The notes: generated by a model from the sequence alone, not told the origin. Positions 8,601-16,530 are shown, numbered from the stretch's first letter. The stretch: DNA of 32,983 nucleotides from Klebsiella pneumoniae (GCA_945861635.1 CAMAWH010000057.1:1-32983); one strand, 5' to 3'. Program-made: numbers and translations.

Positions 8601-8633
8601 TAGCGAGAGCAGCAGGAGAGAGCGAAGGAACAT
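5610..8633 (-). CDS. MopE-repeat lipoprotein with C-terminal C-type lectin domain
   Basis: 1007 residues. ATG 8633 has a GGAG ribosome site (8639-8642) at normal spacing. The signal MFLRSLLLLSLFAIAC ends in a lipobox (AIAC), so it is probably lipidated. The body holds about eleven units of the putative metal-binding (MopE, PF11617) type: WYADADGDGYGD, a Cys-Pro-GY segment, DCDD, NPGA, then EVCDGVDNDCDG. Two shorter variants with 'VDADGYPACAE' style are present. Asp-rich DxDGDG loops and paired Cys suggest calcium or metal binding and a disulfide-stabilised stalk. Residues about 886-1007 are a C-type lectin fold: WWIGA, GEPNNNGNADCADF (EPN is the mannose-type calcium/sugar motif) and WEDKNC..FAYICEG. 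Role inferred: a surface adhesin that displays a sugar-binding head on a long stalk. It is transcribed alone, with a MITE-like element in its upstream region. Confidence 0.9.
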   Translation of the reverse strand: MFLRSLLLLSLFAIACRKEGTTKVEIDADRDGFSEDEDCDDNRYDVGGPTTWYADADGDGHGDAASGDAACDAPSGTVVSSDDCNDTDATVYVGATETCDGLDNDCNGTIDDSLDDVRYYPDTDADGYGEDATAVTDCVSPGEGWITEGGDCNDTDAAYNPGADESDCTDPADYNCDGSAGFSDVDADGYPACAECDDDNAAIHPAAMEACNGVDDDCDTVIDEDPIAGAPTWYQDLDGDGYGDAASAVATCDPGIGWVMDGTDCDDSRPDIRPAGAEACDGIDNDCDALIDDDDDSLDVSGASVWYTDGDGDGYGDDASVTTACEAPIGTSAVSGDCNDADAAFHPGADESDCADSTDYNCDGSTGSADADADGFAACEECDDASVANYPGADEYCDGVDNNCDSVVDEDTAVDADTWYADADGDTFGNGGATTAACAAPDGYLADATDCDDARSDVNPAQIEVCDGVDNDCDGSIDLGATDPTDWYTDGDGDGYGDSGTAVSSCDAPFGTTANGDDCDDIDPTVNPSATELCDTLDNNCDGLIDDGTADDAFVWYVDGDADGYGDARSTVRACDALPGTVAFAGDCDDADGAVSPDGSEVCDGLDNNCDGDVDEGFAAVWYADGDTDGFGDATSAVSACSAPAGYIADASDCDDLSIGVNPAAAEVCDGIDNNCDGAIDDGFVGTWYADADGDGFGDAASAVDSCSAPAGYIADGSDCNDADDTIHPTAAEVCDGVDNDCDGYGDTGSASTWYADADSDGYGNASVTVSTCAAPTGYIGDATDCEDGDGSVNPSATEVCDGVDNDCDGSADEGLGSTWYADADADGYGDATVAVSDCTAPAGYVVDATDCDDGDVGTNPGATETCDALDNNCDGAIDDGGVCPCDVAEYDGGVYQFCSSGLTWAGAKAACLVDGYAFVAIDDSAENTWIIDEAYSTAGGHWWIGATDSATEATWLWSDGSATSYTNWEAGEPNNNGNADCADFGPHGYTWEDKNCSSSFAYICEG

Positions 8634-8735
8634 CAGGACTCCGAACGGAGCCCCACATTAGTTTCGCGAGCGGCTGTCTGCGCGGGCGCTCCGGCGAGTT
8701 CCGTACGCGAGAGCGGTACATCGGCGTCGTCAGGA

Positions 8736-8885
8736 GCCGTCCAAAAATAACTGGCAGCACCGAGGGCGTCGGCGGGCCGCGAGCGCAAGGCGAGAAGAGC
8801 GAGCATACGCACGCATGTGAGCGATGAGCAACGCAGCGATCGTGGATGCGACGGCGGCCGAATGCGTCCGTTATTTTTGGACGGC
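8736..8885. mobile_element. MITE-like element, copy 1 (150 bp, 16-bp TIRs)
   Basis: The perfect terminal inverted repeats are GCCGTCCAAAAATAAC (8736-8751) and its complement (8870-8885). The interior has no convincing gene. A second copy lies at 32503-32643 in reverse orientation, near-identical apart from a 9-bp deletion (AAGAGCGAG type) and scattered substitutions. Flanks are alike in both (AGGA on one side, GAC/GTC on the other), so no clear target duplication can be assigned. It sits in the divergent intergenic region between the lectin lipoprotein and the TadG-like gene and could influence their promoters. Confidence 0.75.
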
Positions 8886-8987
8886 GACTCGTCCGCTTGC
8901 GTCGGTACCGCCGGCGGGTACGAAACGTGCGCCAAGTCAAGCCTATTGGCCTTGCACGCGGCGGCCCGCCGGCGGACGATATCGCGA

Positions 8988-10076
8988 ATGGCGCTCCTCC
9001 GACCTGGGCCGATTCTGTCGCCTCCGCTCCAACGCCGCGCGCGGCGCGGCAACTTTCTGGTGGTTGCGGCGTTCTCGCTGGTGGTTCTCTTGTGCTTCGG
9101 GGCGCTCGTCATCGACCTCGGCGCTGCACAGAACTCGCGGGCGGAGTTGCAGGCGGCAAGCGACTCTTCGGCTCTGGCGGCGGTGAAGATCATGGATGGC
9201 AGCTCCGCAGGCATGACGACGGCGCACCGGATGTCTGAGGCGGTTGCTTCTCACAACCTCGTAGCGGGTTCGCCTTTTGCGCTCGCTTCCCACGCTGACG
9301 CGACGCTCGACCTTGGTCGATGGGTGGACGGCGCGTTCGTCAACGACGCGACGGACCCGGCGCTGGTCGTGGCGGCGCGAATCCGCGCGCGCCGCAGCAC
9401 TCTCCCGACCTTCTTTGCGAGGTTCGCCAGGGCTGCGGACACGCTTGCGGTGCAGGCTGCCACGGTGGCGTTGGGCGGCGGGCCCATCGACGCCGTCTGC
9501 CCGATGCCGATTGCGATTCCGGCCTGCTCGCTTCCTGCGGGTGCTGCCGTGTGCAACTATGACCTTCAACTTGGCCCCGACACCGGTGACAATGGTTCGT
9601 GGGCGCGGATCGGCGAGGGTCGTCCAAGCGCCCAGTCGGTTCGCTCGGCGCTGAACCCGACGGAGTGCACGAATGCAGGAAGCACGTCCGACACGGTGTC
9701 GCTCAACAATGGGCAGATTGCCGTCGCGTCCGGCGACATCGCCGAGATGATCTCTGAATCCTCGGAGACATGGAATTCCAGTACCTGGGGCGCGCTTCCG
9801 GCCCAGAGTTCGCGCTCCGCGGTCACCGCGTACGGCCATGTCTACCACACGACGATCATCGTCTTCGACGGCGGGAGTGGCTCGTGTGCCGGCACCAAAT
9901 ACACGGGCAGCGGCTACCCCGTTGTGGGGTTCGCATCGGGGGTTGCTTACGACGCGGTGGCCACTGGGCCCGCCGCTCAGCGCCGGATCTCGATGCGGTT
10001 GGTCTGTGAGACGACGCAAGCGGCCGGCGGAGGCCGCTACTTCGGCGCGCGCGCGCCGATTGCACTGGTGTACTAG
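8988..10076 (+). CDS. TadE/TadG-like pilus-assembly family protein
   Basis: 362 residues from ATG 8988. The frame is open further upstream, but that part lies in the MITE-like element. The start region RRARRGNFLVVAAFSLVVLL, then CFGALVIDLGAAQNSRAELQAASDSSALAA, is the hallmark of the TadG N-terminal region: a basic segment, one membrane helix, and the Asn-Arg-x-Glu-Leu/Ala-AAADAAALA helix. TadE/TadG pseudopilins act in the inner membrane and periplasm in Flp/Tad pilus assembly, but many solitary relatives with 'vWA/flp' style tails exist outside tad loci. The rest (Cys pairs, Ser/Thr/Gly-rich) has no recognised domain. No other tad gene is nearby, so a pilus role is not supported by context. 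It converges with the next gene, 6 bp apart. Confidence 0.75.
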   Translation: MALLRPGPILSPPLQRRARRGNFLVVAAFSLVVLLCFGALVIDLGAAQNSRAELQAASDSSALAAVKIMDGSSAGMTTAHRMSEAVASHNLVAGSPFALASHADATLDLGRWVDGAFVNDATDPALVVAARIRARRSTLPTFFARFARAADTLAVQAATVALGGGPIDAVCPMPIAIPACSLPAGAAVCNYDLQLGPDTGDNGSWARIGEGRPSAQSVRSALNPTECTNAGSTSDTVSLNNGQIAVASGDIAEMISESSETWNSSTWGALPAQSSRSAVTAYGHVYHTTIIVFDGGSGSCAGTKYTGSGYPVVGFASGVAYDAVATGPAAQRRISMRLVCETTQAAGGGRYFGARAPIALVY

Positions 10077-10082
10077 GAGCCG

Positions 10083-11693
10083 TCACTCCACCGGTACATA
10101 CGGAATGCGGTACAGCGCGGTCCACGTGGACAAAAGCGCCTCACCAGAGTCCGGAAAGAGGGCGAGGTTCCTCACCATCGGCATGAGCGTACCGAAGCTG
10201 TCCTGCACACTCCCGTCGGCAAGCCGCTGCACCAACACGCGCCCGGTGAGGACCGAAGCGGTGAGGAACAGCCCCCGTTGAACGTCCACAGCGACGGCGC
10301 GCACGCCGAGTTGGGTCGGAATCGTTCGCTCGACCGTTGCCGTTTGGGGATCGATCACCCACAGCTCCGTCCGGTTGGGCATCGCCACAAAAAGTCGATT
10401 GAGCCCCGCCACCCACAGCATCCTCCCATTCAAGGCCGGTATCTCCATCCACGGAGCGACGACGGAACTCCCCGGCGCGGCCAGATATAGGCGGTCGCCG
10501 AAGTCCGGGGCCAGGACGAATCGGTCCAGTGACGGCACCCACACCAGATCGCGGAACGTGGGCGGTGTCCCTCCGTCCGCCAGACGCAACTGCCGCACCG
10601 TCGGTGACTGCAGACCGGGCGTGTCGAGCTCAACCATCAATGGCGGTTCGATCGTATTTTTGGTTCCAATCGAGAATAGGACGAGGAGGTTTCGGTCCCC
10701 GAGCCAGTGCGCGTAGGTGTGGTGCAGGTACGCCGGCAGGGTGGGGCTCTCTGACACCTTCTCCCATCCGTTTCTCCATGCAACCCCCGTCACGGTGCTC
10801 GGCCCGGAAAGGTACCAGCTTACGCCGGTGGCAGGATCTGTCTCACTGTCCATCACCAAGCCTTCCATCCGCCCCCACCACGGCGGCAGGGGCCAGGCAC
10901 TGGGTGAGCCGCTCCGTGGCACGCTGAGGAGTTGGAGAGAGGTCTCCGCAACGACGATCGCACGATCGCCGACGACGTCGATGTCGTGGAATTCGCACTT
11001 GGTACCCTCTGGCGCGCGGGCGACCGTGGTCACACGCGGGTCCACGCGCTCGTCCGGCCAGGGCGCAAAAACCGCTTTCTCACGCTCCCAGAAGGCGCTG
11101 ATTGTGTCGGCTACGATCCAGCAACCGCCTACCCCAACGGCGCTCGCCGCCGCCGCAAGGCGAAGCGTGCGTGGACCGGCCCCGAGCACGACCGCGACGA
11201 CGCTTCCGAACCCGAGTTCCGTCCCCGGGATCCACGCCAGCGGGCGCCAGCGGCGGCCCCAACGGCGAAGCGTCTCTGCGGGGGCGACGTTGACCGCCAG
11301 CCACGCAAACGCCACCGGCACCGTCCATTGTGCAAGCGGATCGAGGAGCGCGACCGCCGCCACAGCCCCCACTCCCGCGCCCACCGACCAGCGCCAACCG
11401 CGCAGGTCCACGAGCACCGCTGCAAACGCCGCCAGGATCAGGAGGAAGGCGGCGAGTCGATCCGCGCGCAGCAAAACCGACTGCCACGCGACGACGGCCA
11501 TCTTCACGTCCGCATGCGCGTCCGCGAGGTGCGTGAGTCGTTCGGCGGCGACGCCGCCCACCACCGATGGAGCGAGGGCTGCGGCGAGCAGGGGCAGGGG
11601 CATGCGGACAAGCACCCAAAGGCGGAGCGCGTTCACGTCATGCGGGGGGGCGGGGATTTGGGCGGCATCGCGGCGGATCCGGGGGCGACGCAC
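10083..11693 (-). CDS. Membrane-anchored beta-propeller-like protein, unknown function
   Basis: 536 residues from the GTG at 11693, which directly follows the upstream TAA. An alternative GTG at 11636 (MNALRLWVLVRMPLPLL) is equally plausible and would save 19 residues. The first 200 residues contain about five or six hydrophobic segments (for example AFLLILAAFAAVLVDL, VGAGVGAVAAVALL, VPVAFAWLAVNV, LGFGSVVAVVLGAG). The remainder is soluble and looks like a beta-propeller of the NHL/YncE/quinoprotein sort: repeated 'GDRAIVVAETSLQLLSV', 'GRMLWVAGLNRLFVAMPN', 'LWVIDPQTATVERTI', 'GVRAVAVDVQRGLFLTAS'. The family is not recognised and no active site is visible. It is tightly spaced with the upstream MopE-repeat lipoprotein gene, so co-transcription is likely. 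Confidence 0.65.
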   Translation of the reverse strand: MRRPRIRRDAAQIPAPPHDVNALRLWVLVRMPLPLLAAALAPSVVGGVAAERLTHLADAHADVKMAVVAWQSVLLRADRLAAFLLILAAFAAVLVDLRGWRWSVGAGVGAVAAVALLDPLAQWTVPVAFAWLAVNVAPAETLRRWGRRWRPLAWIPGTELGFGSVVAVVLGAGPRTLRLAAAASAVGVGGCWIVADTISAFWEREKAVFAPWPDERVDPRVTTVARAPEGTKCEFHDIDVVGDRAIVVAETSLQLLSVPRSGSPSAWPLPPWWGRMEGLVMDSETDPATGVSWYLSGPSTVTGVAWRNGWEKVSESPTLPAYLHHTYAHWLGDRNLLVLFSIGTKNTIEPPLMVELDTPGLQSPTVRQLRLADGGTPPTFRDLVWVPSLDRFVLAPDFGDRLYLAAPGSSVVAPWMEIPALNGRMLWVAGLNRLFVAMPNRTELWVIDPQTATVERTIPTQLGVRAVAVDVQRGLFLTASVLTGRVLVQRLADGSVQDSFGTLMPMVRNLALFPDSGEALLSTWTALYRIPYVPVE

Positions 11694-13469
11694 TTAACGC
11701 ACCCAAATGTCCATCGTGACCGCACCGGTGTTGTTCTCCAGCCCGCAGGCCGCGACCGCCTCCAGTGCCGCCAGCGATGTCGCGTCCGTCGAGATGCTCC
11801 GCGCGATGATGAAGTCGGTGGCGTCGAGCACGGTCGTCACCGCGGAGTAGTCTCCGGTCGCGCGGCCACACAGCGCGGCGCCCCCGTGATCGGGGGCCGC
11901 CCAATCCTCACTCCCAAAGCGGAACCCGAGCGGGTTGCAGTGCGCGATGTCGTCCGGGTAATCGCAGCCGGCGGACATCGTGCCCGATGTCCAGGCAAAC
12001 CACACCTCGGACCAAAGAAAACGTTCCACGTTGTAGGCCGTTTCGTCCGCGATCGCCGCGTCGACCGTCACGCCTTCCTTCACTTGGGTCCACCCCCCCG
12101 CGTAGCGGTCCATCTCGCAGGAGTAGACGCCCGCCGTCAAAAAGTAATCCCCGGAGGCAGCGAGAGGATCGGACCCAAGTACCGCCGCGCAATCCTCGGC
12201 AGCGCAACCGGAAGACACGCCGAGCACGCCGTCATCCACGAAATCATCGCAATCGTTGTCCACACCATCACAGAGTTCGACCGCCGCGGGATGCTTCTGA
12301 TGGTCTGCGTCATCGCAATCCGTGGCGTCCGCGACGGTTGCGGCGGGCGCAATGCAGGCGAGAACGCTCGTGGCGACATCACCATAGAGGTCGCGATCGG
12401 CGTCGGCGTACCAGACGAGGAGGAGGCCGTCATCGATTTCCCCGTCACAATCGTTGTCCACGCCGTCGCACACCTCGAATGCGTGAGGATGGGCGGCGGA
12501 ATCTGCGTCGTCGCAGTCGTCTCCCGTCTCGCACGACGTGCCGGTAGGTGCGTGGCAGGCACGCGTCCTAGTTTCCGCGTCGCCGTGGCCGTCTCCGTCT
12601 GCGTCCTCGTACCAATCTCTGGCATCGAGAGCGTCGGGTCCGTCCCTCAGACCATCGCAGTCATCATCCTCTGAATTACAAAGTTCGTCGGCTCCCGGAT
12701 GAACGCTCGGGTTGAGATCATCGCAATCGGAGCCGTCGACAACGGCACCCTCGGCGCCCTCGCACCGCCCATCGGGGCCCGCATTGGAGCCGTATCCATC
12801 GCCATCGTCGTCCAGATGCCATGGCACGTCGAGGGCGTCATCGACGATGTCATTGCAGTCGTTGTCGATCAGGTCGCACAGTTCTACCGTGCCCGGGTGG
12901 ATGTCCGGATTCGAATCGTCGCAATCGCCATCGACCGCGAGCCACTTCGCGTCGATCGCGCATCCTTCGCGCCAGAGCGTATCGGAGCCATAGCCATCGT
13001 GGTCTTCATCGTAGAACGCCTTCGCCCACAGGCCCTCGTCCGTTTCACCGTCACAGTCATTGTCGAGTTCGTCACAGACCTCGGACGCTCCGACGTGCAC
13101 CGCCGCTTTCGTGTCGTCGCAATCTCCACCGCGCTGGACGAGCGTCGGATCGGCGATGCACAACACGGTCCACGCCCCCGGATTGCCCCATGTGTCCCCG
13201 TCCAGGTCCGGGAAATACGTTATTGCAACGCCATCATCGATGGATCCGTTGCAGTCGTCGTCGAGGCCATTGCAGGCCTCTGTAGCCCAGGGATGCACCG
13301 CGACATCGCCGTCGTCACAATCCCCATCGGCCGGCGTCCATCCATCGTTATCGATATCGTCGTCGGGGGGTCCTTCAGGGAGTTCCCTTTGATCCGCCGA
13401 CAGGTGATCCAACGTTGTTCCGCAGCCGACGACGACGTAGGCGGCAACGAGGAGATTCCACCGAACCAT
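11694..13469 (-). CDS. MopE-repeat lipoprotein with fibrinogen-like C-terminal domain
   Basis: 591 residues from ATG 13469; the frame is open upstream but that part is antisense to the permease gene. The signal peptide MVRWNLLVAAYVVVGC ends in a lipobox (VVGC). About six MopE-type metal-binding units follow (TYFPDLDGDTWG, FYDEDHDGYGS, WHLDDDGDGYGS, WYEDADGDGHGD, WYADADRDLYGD, each with DCDD and CDGVDNDCDG). The last 170 residues start with DYFLTAGVYSCEMDRYAGGW, then TQV. This resembles the opening of fibrinogen-related and COLFI-type domains (Y.v.CdM.t.GGGWT.i), so a carbohydrate or protein-binding head is inferred with moderate certainty. No Shine-Dalgarno is visible; TATACT lies 6 nt before the start codon. 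It probably forms an operon with the beta-propeller gene downstream. Confidence 0.85.
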   Translation of the reverse strand: MVRWNLLVAAYVVVGCGTTLDHLSADQRELPEGPPDDDIDNDGWTPADGDCDDGDVAVHPWATEACNGLDDDCNGSIDDGVAITYFPDLDGDTWGNPGAWTVLCIADPTLVQRGGDCDDTKAAVHVGASEVCDELDNDCDGETDEGLWAKAFYDEDHDGYGSDTLWREGCAIDAKWLAVDGDCDDSNPDIHPGTVELCDLIDNDCNDIVDDALDVPWHLDDDGDGYGSNAGPDGRCEGAEGAVVDGSDCDDLNPSVHPGADELCNSEDDDCDGLRDGPDALDARDWYEDADGDGHGDAETRTRACHAPTGTSCETGDDCDDADSAAHPHAFEVCDGVDNDCDGEIDDGLLLVWYADADRDLYGDVATSVLACIAPAATVADATDCDDADHQKHPAAVELCDGVDNDCDDFVDDGVLGVSSGCAAEDCAAVLGSDPLAASGDYFLTAGVYSCEMDRYAGGWTQVKEGVTVDAAIADETAYNVERFLWSEVWFAWTSGTMSAGCDYPDDIAHCNPLGFRFGSEDWAAPDHGGAALCGRATGDYSAVTTVLDATDFIIARSISTDATSLAALEAVAACGLENNTGAVTMDIWVR

Positions 13470-13475
13470 GGTGGG

Positions 13476-13481
13476 AGTATA
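13476..13481 (-). promoter_or_regulatory. -10-like TATACT, 6 nt before the ATG at 13469
   Basis: On the minus strand the hexamer TATACT is followed by CCCACC and then ATG. A transcript starting at the normal distance would begin at or next to the start codon, so a leaderless mRNA is inferred. No Shine-Dalgarno is present. Confidence 0.5.
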
Positions 13482-13502
13482 CGCCCTGCGCCCGTGTGAG
13501 CG

Positions 13503-13508
13503 TACACT
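13503..13508 (+). promoter_or_regulatory. -10-like TACACT, 6 nt before the GTG at 13515
   Basis: TACACT is followed by six C residues and then the GTG of the permease gene. It is arranged just like the divergent TATACT 22 bp away. Both genes of this 45-bp divergent region lack a Shine-Dalgarno, again suggesting leaderless start. Confidence 0.5.
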
Positions 13509-13514
13509 CCCCCC

Positions 13515-14828
13515 GTGACCTCCCCTCCCCCCGCAACCAACGGCATGCGCCGCACCCTCGGGCTCTGGGACACAACTGGCGTGGTGATCGGCGCGATCAT
13601 TGGCGTCGGCATCTTCTTTACGCCTGGACAAGTCGCCAAGTTGGCCGGAAGCGCGGAGGTGGCGCTGGGACTGTGGGCGCTGGGAGGGCTGATTGCCGCG
13701 CTGGGCGCGTGGACGTTCGCAGACTTGGGTCGCCGGTATCCCCGCGCGGGTGGGCAGTACGATGTGCTCCGCGACGCCTGGGGGCCGATGGCGGGCTTCC
13801 TCTACGTGTTTTGCAACCTGACCGCGATTCAGGGAGGCAGCATCGCGATCATCGCGTGGTACTGCGCGCAGAACCTCGCCGCTGCCGTCGGGGTCACACT
13901 GTCGAACGGCGCCAACCTCGCCGGCGCGATCGTACTCATCGCCGGGTTGACGGTGGCGAACGTGTGGGGCGTCCGCGCCGGCGCCGGCGTCCAGAACGTG
14001 ACCGTGATCGCCCGGCTTGCGACGCTCGCAGGCATCGCCGCGATTGCGCTCTTTGCTCCCCCTCCGCCGTTCACCACGGCCGAGGTGACCGTCGCGCCCG
14101 TGGGACTCGCGCTGCTTGCCGGCGTGCTTCCTGCCATGTTCGCCTACGGCGGCTGGCAACAGGCGTTGTGGGTCGGCGGAGAAGTGAAGGACGCCGAGCG
14201 CAACCTGCCGCGCGCCATCCTCATCGGTGTCGCCGTCGTGATCGTGGCGTACCTCGGCGCCGCTTGGGCCTTCTTCCGGCTGCTTGGGTTCGACGCGGTG
14301 GCGGCCGGAGGCGCGCTTGCGCCGGCGGCTGTCGCGGTGGTACTGCCGGGTATTGGTGCACAAATCGCCGGATTGGCGGTGGGCGTGTCGGCGTTCGGTG
14401 TACTGAACGCGCAACTGTTGACGGGGCCCCGCCTGGTGTGGGCGCTGGCGGAAGACGGGCTGTTCTTCACGCCCTTCCGTGCCATTCATCCCCGCTGGGG
14501 GACACCGGTGGCCGCGATCGTGCTGCTCGGTGGACTCGGCGCAACGCTGCTTGCCGTAGCGGGCGTGGACGGCGTGGATCGGTTGACGGCGTGGGTGGTC
14601 GCGGTGGACGCCATCTTCTTCGCGCTCACCGGTCTTGCGTTGGTGCGATTCCTCGTGCGCGAGGGGCGCGCAGCGTGGACCGCCGTTCCGCTCGCATTCG
14701 CGGCGTTGGAACTCGCAGCGGTCGCGGGAGCCGTGGCGTCGGAAGCCGTGCGGGCAGCCGCACTCACCGGGGCAGTGTGGATCGCAGCGGCGGCGGTGGT
14801 GTATTTGGTGTGGTTTCGGCGGCGGTGA
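13515..14828 (+). CDS. APC-superfamily amino acid permease
   Basis: 437 residues, GTG start. The first helix TTGVVIGAIIGVGIFFTPGQ carries the GxGIF substrate-binding motif of the APC (amino acid/polyamine/organocation) family. 'FADLGRRYPRAGGQYDVLRD' matches the loop after helix 2 and the start of helix 3. 'FAYGGWQQALWVGGEVKDAERNLPRAIL' is the conserved segment around helices 6-7. About twelve membrane helices can be traced and the length is normal. It most likely imports amino acids by proton symport or exchange across the inner membrane; the substrate cannot be read from sequence. It stands alone between two minus-strand lipoprotein genes. Its stop is 25 bp from the stop of the convergent FG-GAP gene. 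Confidence 0.92.
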   Translation: MTSPPPATNGMRRTLGLWDTTGVVIGAIIGVGIFFTPGQVAKLAGSAEVALGLWALGGLIAALGAWTFADLGRRYPRAGGQYDVLRDAWGPMAGFLYVFCNLTAIQGGSIAIIAWYCAQNLAAAVGVTLSNGANLAGAIVLIAGLTVANVWGVRAGAGVQNVTVIARLATLAGIAAIALFAPPPPFTTAEVTVAPVGLALLAGVLPAMFAYGGWQQALWVGGEVKDAERNLPRAILIGVAVVIVAYLGAAWAFFRLLGFDAVAAGGALAPAAVAVVLPGIGAQIAGLAVGVSAFGVLNAQLLTGPRLVWALAEDGLFFTPFRAIHPRWGTPVAAIVLLGGLGATLLAVAGVDGVDRLTAWVVAVDAIFFALTGLALVRFLVREGRAAWTAVPLAFAALELAAVAGAVASEAVRAAALTGAVWIAAAAVVYLVWFRRR

Positions 14829-14853
14829 GGAGCCGCGATGGCGGCATTGTGGC

Positions 14854-16530
14854 CTACCACCCCGAACCGGGAATCACCCACAGGCTTCCGGACAGCGCGG
14901 CGTCTCCTGTTTCCTGGTAGGCGCCGACAAACAGGTCCGCGAGACCATCTCCCGTGAGATCTTCTCCGCCACCAACGGACGAACCCGCAAAATCGTCGTC
15001 GTTGTTGCCCTGAAAGATCGCGTCGGCGTCGGTGTCGTCCAACTCGCCGCTTCCCGCCCCGTAGAAGAGGAAGGCGGCGCCGGTGTAGCTGCCGTAGCGA
15101 TCGTCACCCACGGCCCCAACCATCAGTTCATCGGCGCCGTCTCCATCGATGTCCGCGGTCCGCGCGACGCCCTGGCCGAACATTCCGAGGTCCGACGTCC
15201 CGGAAAGGGTGCCATCGGCATCCACGAACGTATCGAGTGCGCCGGACAGCGGCCCCCGGAAAAGGTAGACGATACCCCGGTTGGAACCCCCGCCGCTCGC
15301 GGTCGGTGCCGCGAGCCAAACGTCCGCGTACCCGTCCGCATCGACGTCACCGGCGGCGGCGAATGTGTTGCCCGATTCGCCGAAGGAGTCCCCGTGTGAC
15401 TCCCCGGCGATGGTGGCGTCTGCGGTCGAGAAATAGAGATTCCCGGAGAGCGGCCCGTTGAACACGCCGACGTGCCCGCCCGCGCCCGTGCTGGAGCCGA
15501 CGAGCAGGTCATCCATGCCGTCGCCGTCCACATCTCCCGCACCGCCTACCGCCCAGCCAGCATCGGTGCCGTTGGCGGCGCCGTAGATGCGCGCGTCGGC
15601 GTCGTCGGCTGGGCCCGTTCCCGTCGTGCCGCCGGAAAAGACGTAGGCCGCTCCCAACGTCTTGGTCGTGTTGTAGGGTGCCCCCGCGGCGAAATCGGCG
15701 AGGCCATCCCCCTCCAGATCCCCGACGCCAGCAACTTCCCGGCCCAACTGGTCGTGGGACGATTCTCCCGTCCACACGCCCGCGGACGCTGCCAGATCCA
15801 ACGAGCCGCTTGGGTTTCCGGTCACGAGGTAGACGTGACACGTTCCGATCGACATCCCGGGTGCCCCGACGACGATGTCGTCGAAGCCATCCCCATCGGT
15901 ATCTCCCGCGACGTCCACGGACCATGCCGCACCCTCTTTCGCGACAGTGCCTGCGAGGATCGCGTCCGCCGCGGAAAGGCTCCTGTCCGCAGTGACAGGG
16001 CCGTGGACGACGTAGGCGCTGCCCCCGCTGCCGGCACCGTCGTCGGCGGCGTTGGCGCCGACCACGAGGTCGGCTTGACCATCTCCATTGATGTCACCGA
16101 TGGCGGCGTCGTAGCCGGCAGTGTCACCCCCGCTGCGGCCCCGAAGCTTCCACCCACTCAGGGTGTTGATGTCGGCCGTTCCGCTCCACACACAAGCGTT
16201 CGCCGAGCCATCGCAATTGTCATCGACGCCGTTGTCACACACTTCAGCGGCGTCAGGGTGGACCAAATCGTTCGTGTCATCGCAGTCGTCCGCGCCGGCC
16301 CAGCCGTCGCCGTCGAGGTCGTCCGGTGGGTCGGTGTCGGTGTCGGCATCGGCATCGGCATCGGCGTCCGCATCGGCGTCGGCGTCGGTGTCGGTGTCGG
16401 TGTCGGCGTCGGTGTCGGTGTCGGCGTCGGCGTCGGCGGGGTCGGCGGCGGTGTCGGCGGTGTCGGCGCCCACCGCGTTCTTGCCGGGGTGCTGCATGCA
16501 CGCGAGGATCGACAGGCTGAGGAGGGTCAT
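14854..16530 (-). CDS. Seven-bladed FG-GAP (integrin-like) lipoprotein with Asp-rich stalk
   Basis: 558 residues from ATG 16530, which has GGAG 5 nt ahead; signal MTLLSLSILAC. A GTG at 16581 would add MYGQRRSGKDLSARGVS, giving a basic n-region, and cannot be excluded. After the lipid Cys comes a Thr/Asp/Ala stalk of DA/DT dipeptides (about residues 25-65), then one MopE-type unit (DDLDGDGWAGADDCDD, CDNGVDDNCDG). Seven FG-GAP blades follow, each with a calcium loop such as DINGDGQADLVVGA, DTDGDGFDDIVVGAP, DVDGDGMDDLLVGS, DIDGDGADELMVGA. Seven blades make a complete integrin-alpha-type propeller. Inferred role: a calcium-dependent surface binding protein. The gene converges with the permease. 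Confidence 0.88.
   Translation of the reverse strand: MTLLSLSILACMQHPGKNAVGADTADTAADPADADADTDTDADTDTDTDADADADADADADADTDTDPPDDLDGDGWAGADDCDDTNDLVHPDAAEVCDNGVDDNCDGSANACVWSGTADINTLSGWKLRGRSGGDTAGYDAAIGDINGDGQADLVVGANAADDGAGSGGSAYVVHGPVTADRSLSAADAILAGTVAKEGAAWSVDVAGDTDGDGFDDIVVGAPGMSIGTCHVYLVTGNPSGSLDLAASAGVWTGESSHDQLGREVAGVGDLEGDGLADFAAGAPYNTTKTLGAAYVFSGGTTGTGPADDADARIYGAANGTDAGWAVGGAGDVDGDGMDDLLVGSSTGAGGHVGVFNGPLSGNLYFSTADATIAGESHGDSFGESGNTFAAAGDVDADGYADVWLAAPTASGGGSNRGIVYLFRGPLSGALDTFVDADGTLSGTSDLGMFGQGVARTADIDGDGADELMVGAVGDDRYGSYTGAAFLFYGAGSGELDDTDADAIFQGNNDDDFAGSSVGGGEDLTGDGLADLFVGAYQETGDAALSGSLWVIPGSGW
16331..16437. repeat. Hexanucleotide GTCGGN tract encoding the Asp-Ala/Asp-Thr stalk
   Basis: Near-perfect 6-bp periodicity of GTCGGT / GTCGGC / ATCGGC over about 107 bp inside the FG-GAP lipoprotein gene. 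On the minus strand it encodes alternating Asp with Ala or Thr. Being in-frame, slippage would change stalk length without a frameshift. Confidence 0.9.

Noticed and set aside
8817..8987. N-terminal extension of the TadG-like protein
   Set aside because: The upstream residues are encoded by the MITE-like element; the same peptide appears at the start of an unrelated antisense frame at 32571, which shows that it comes from the repeat and not from a protein.
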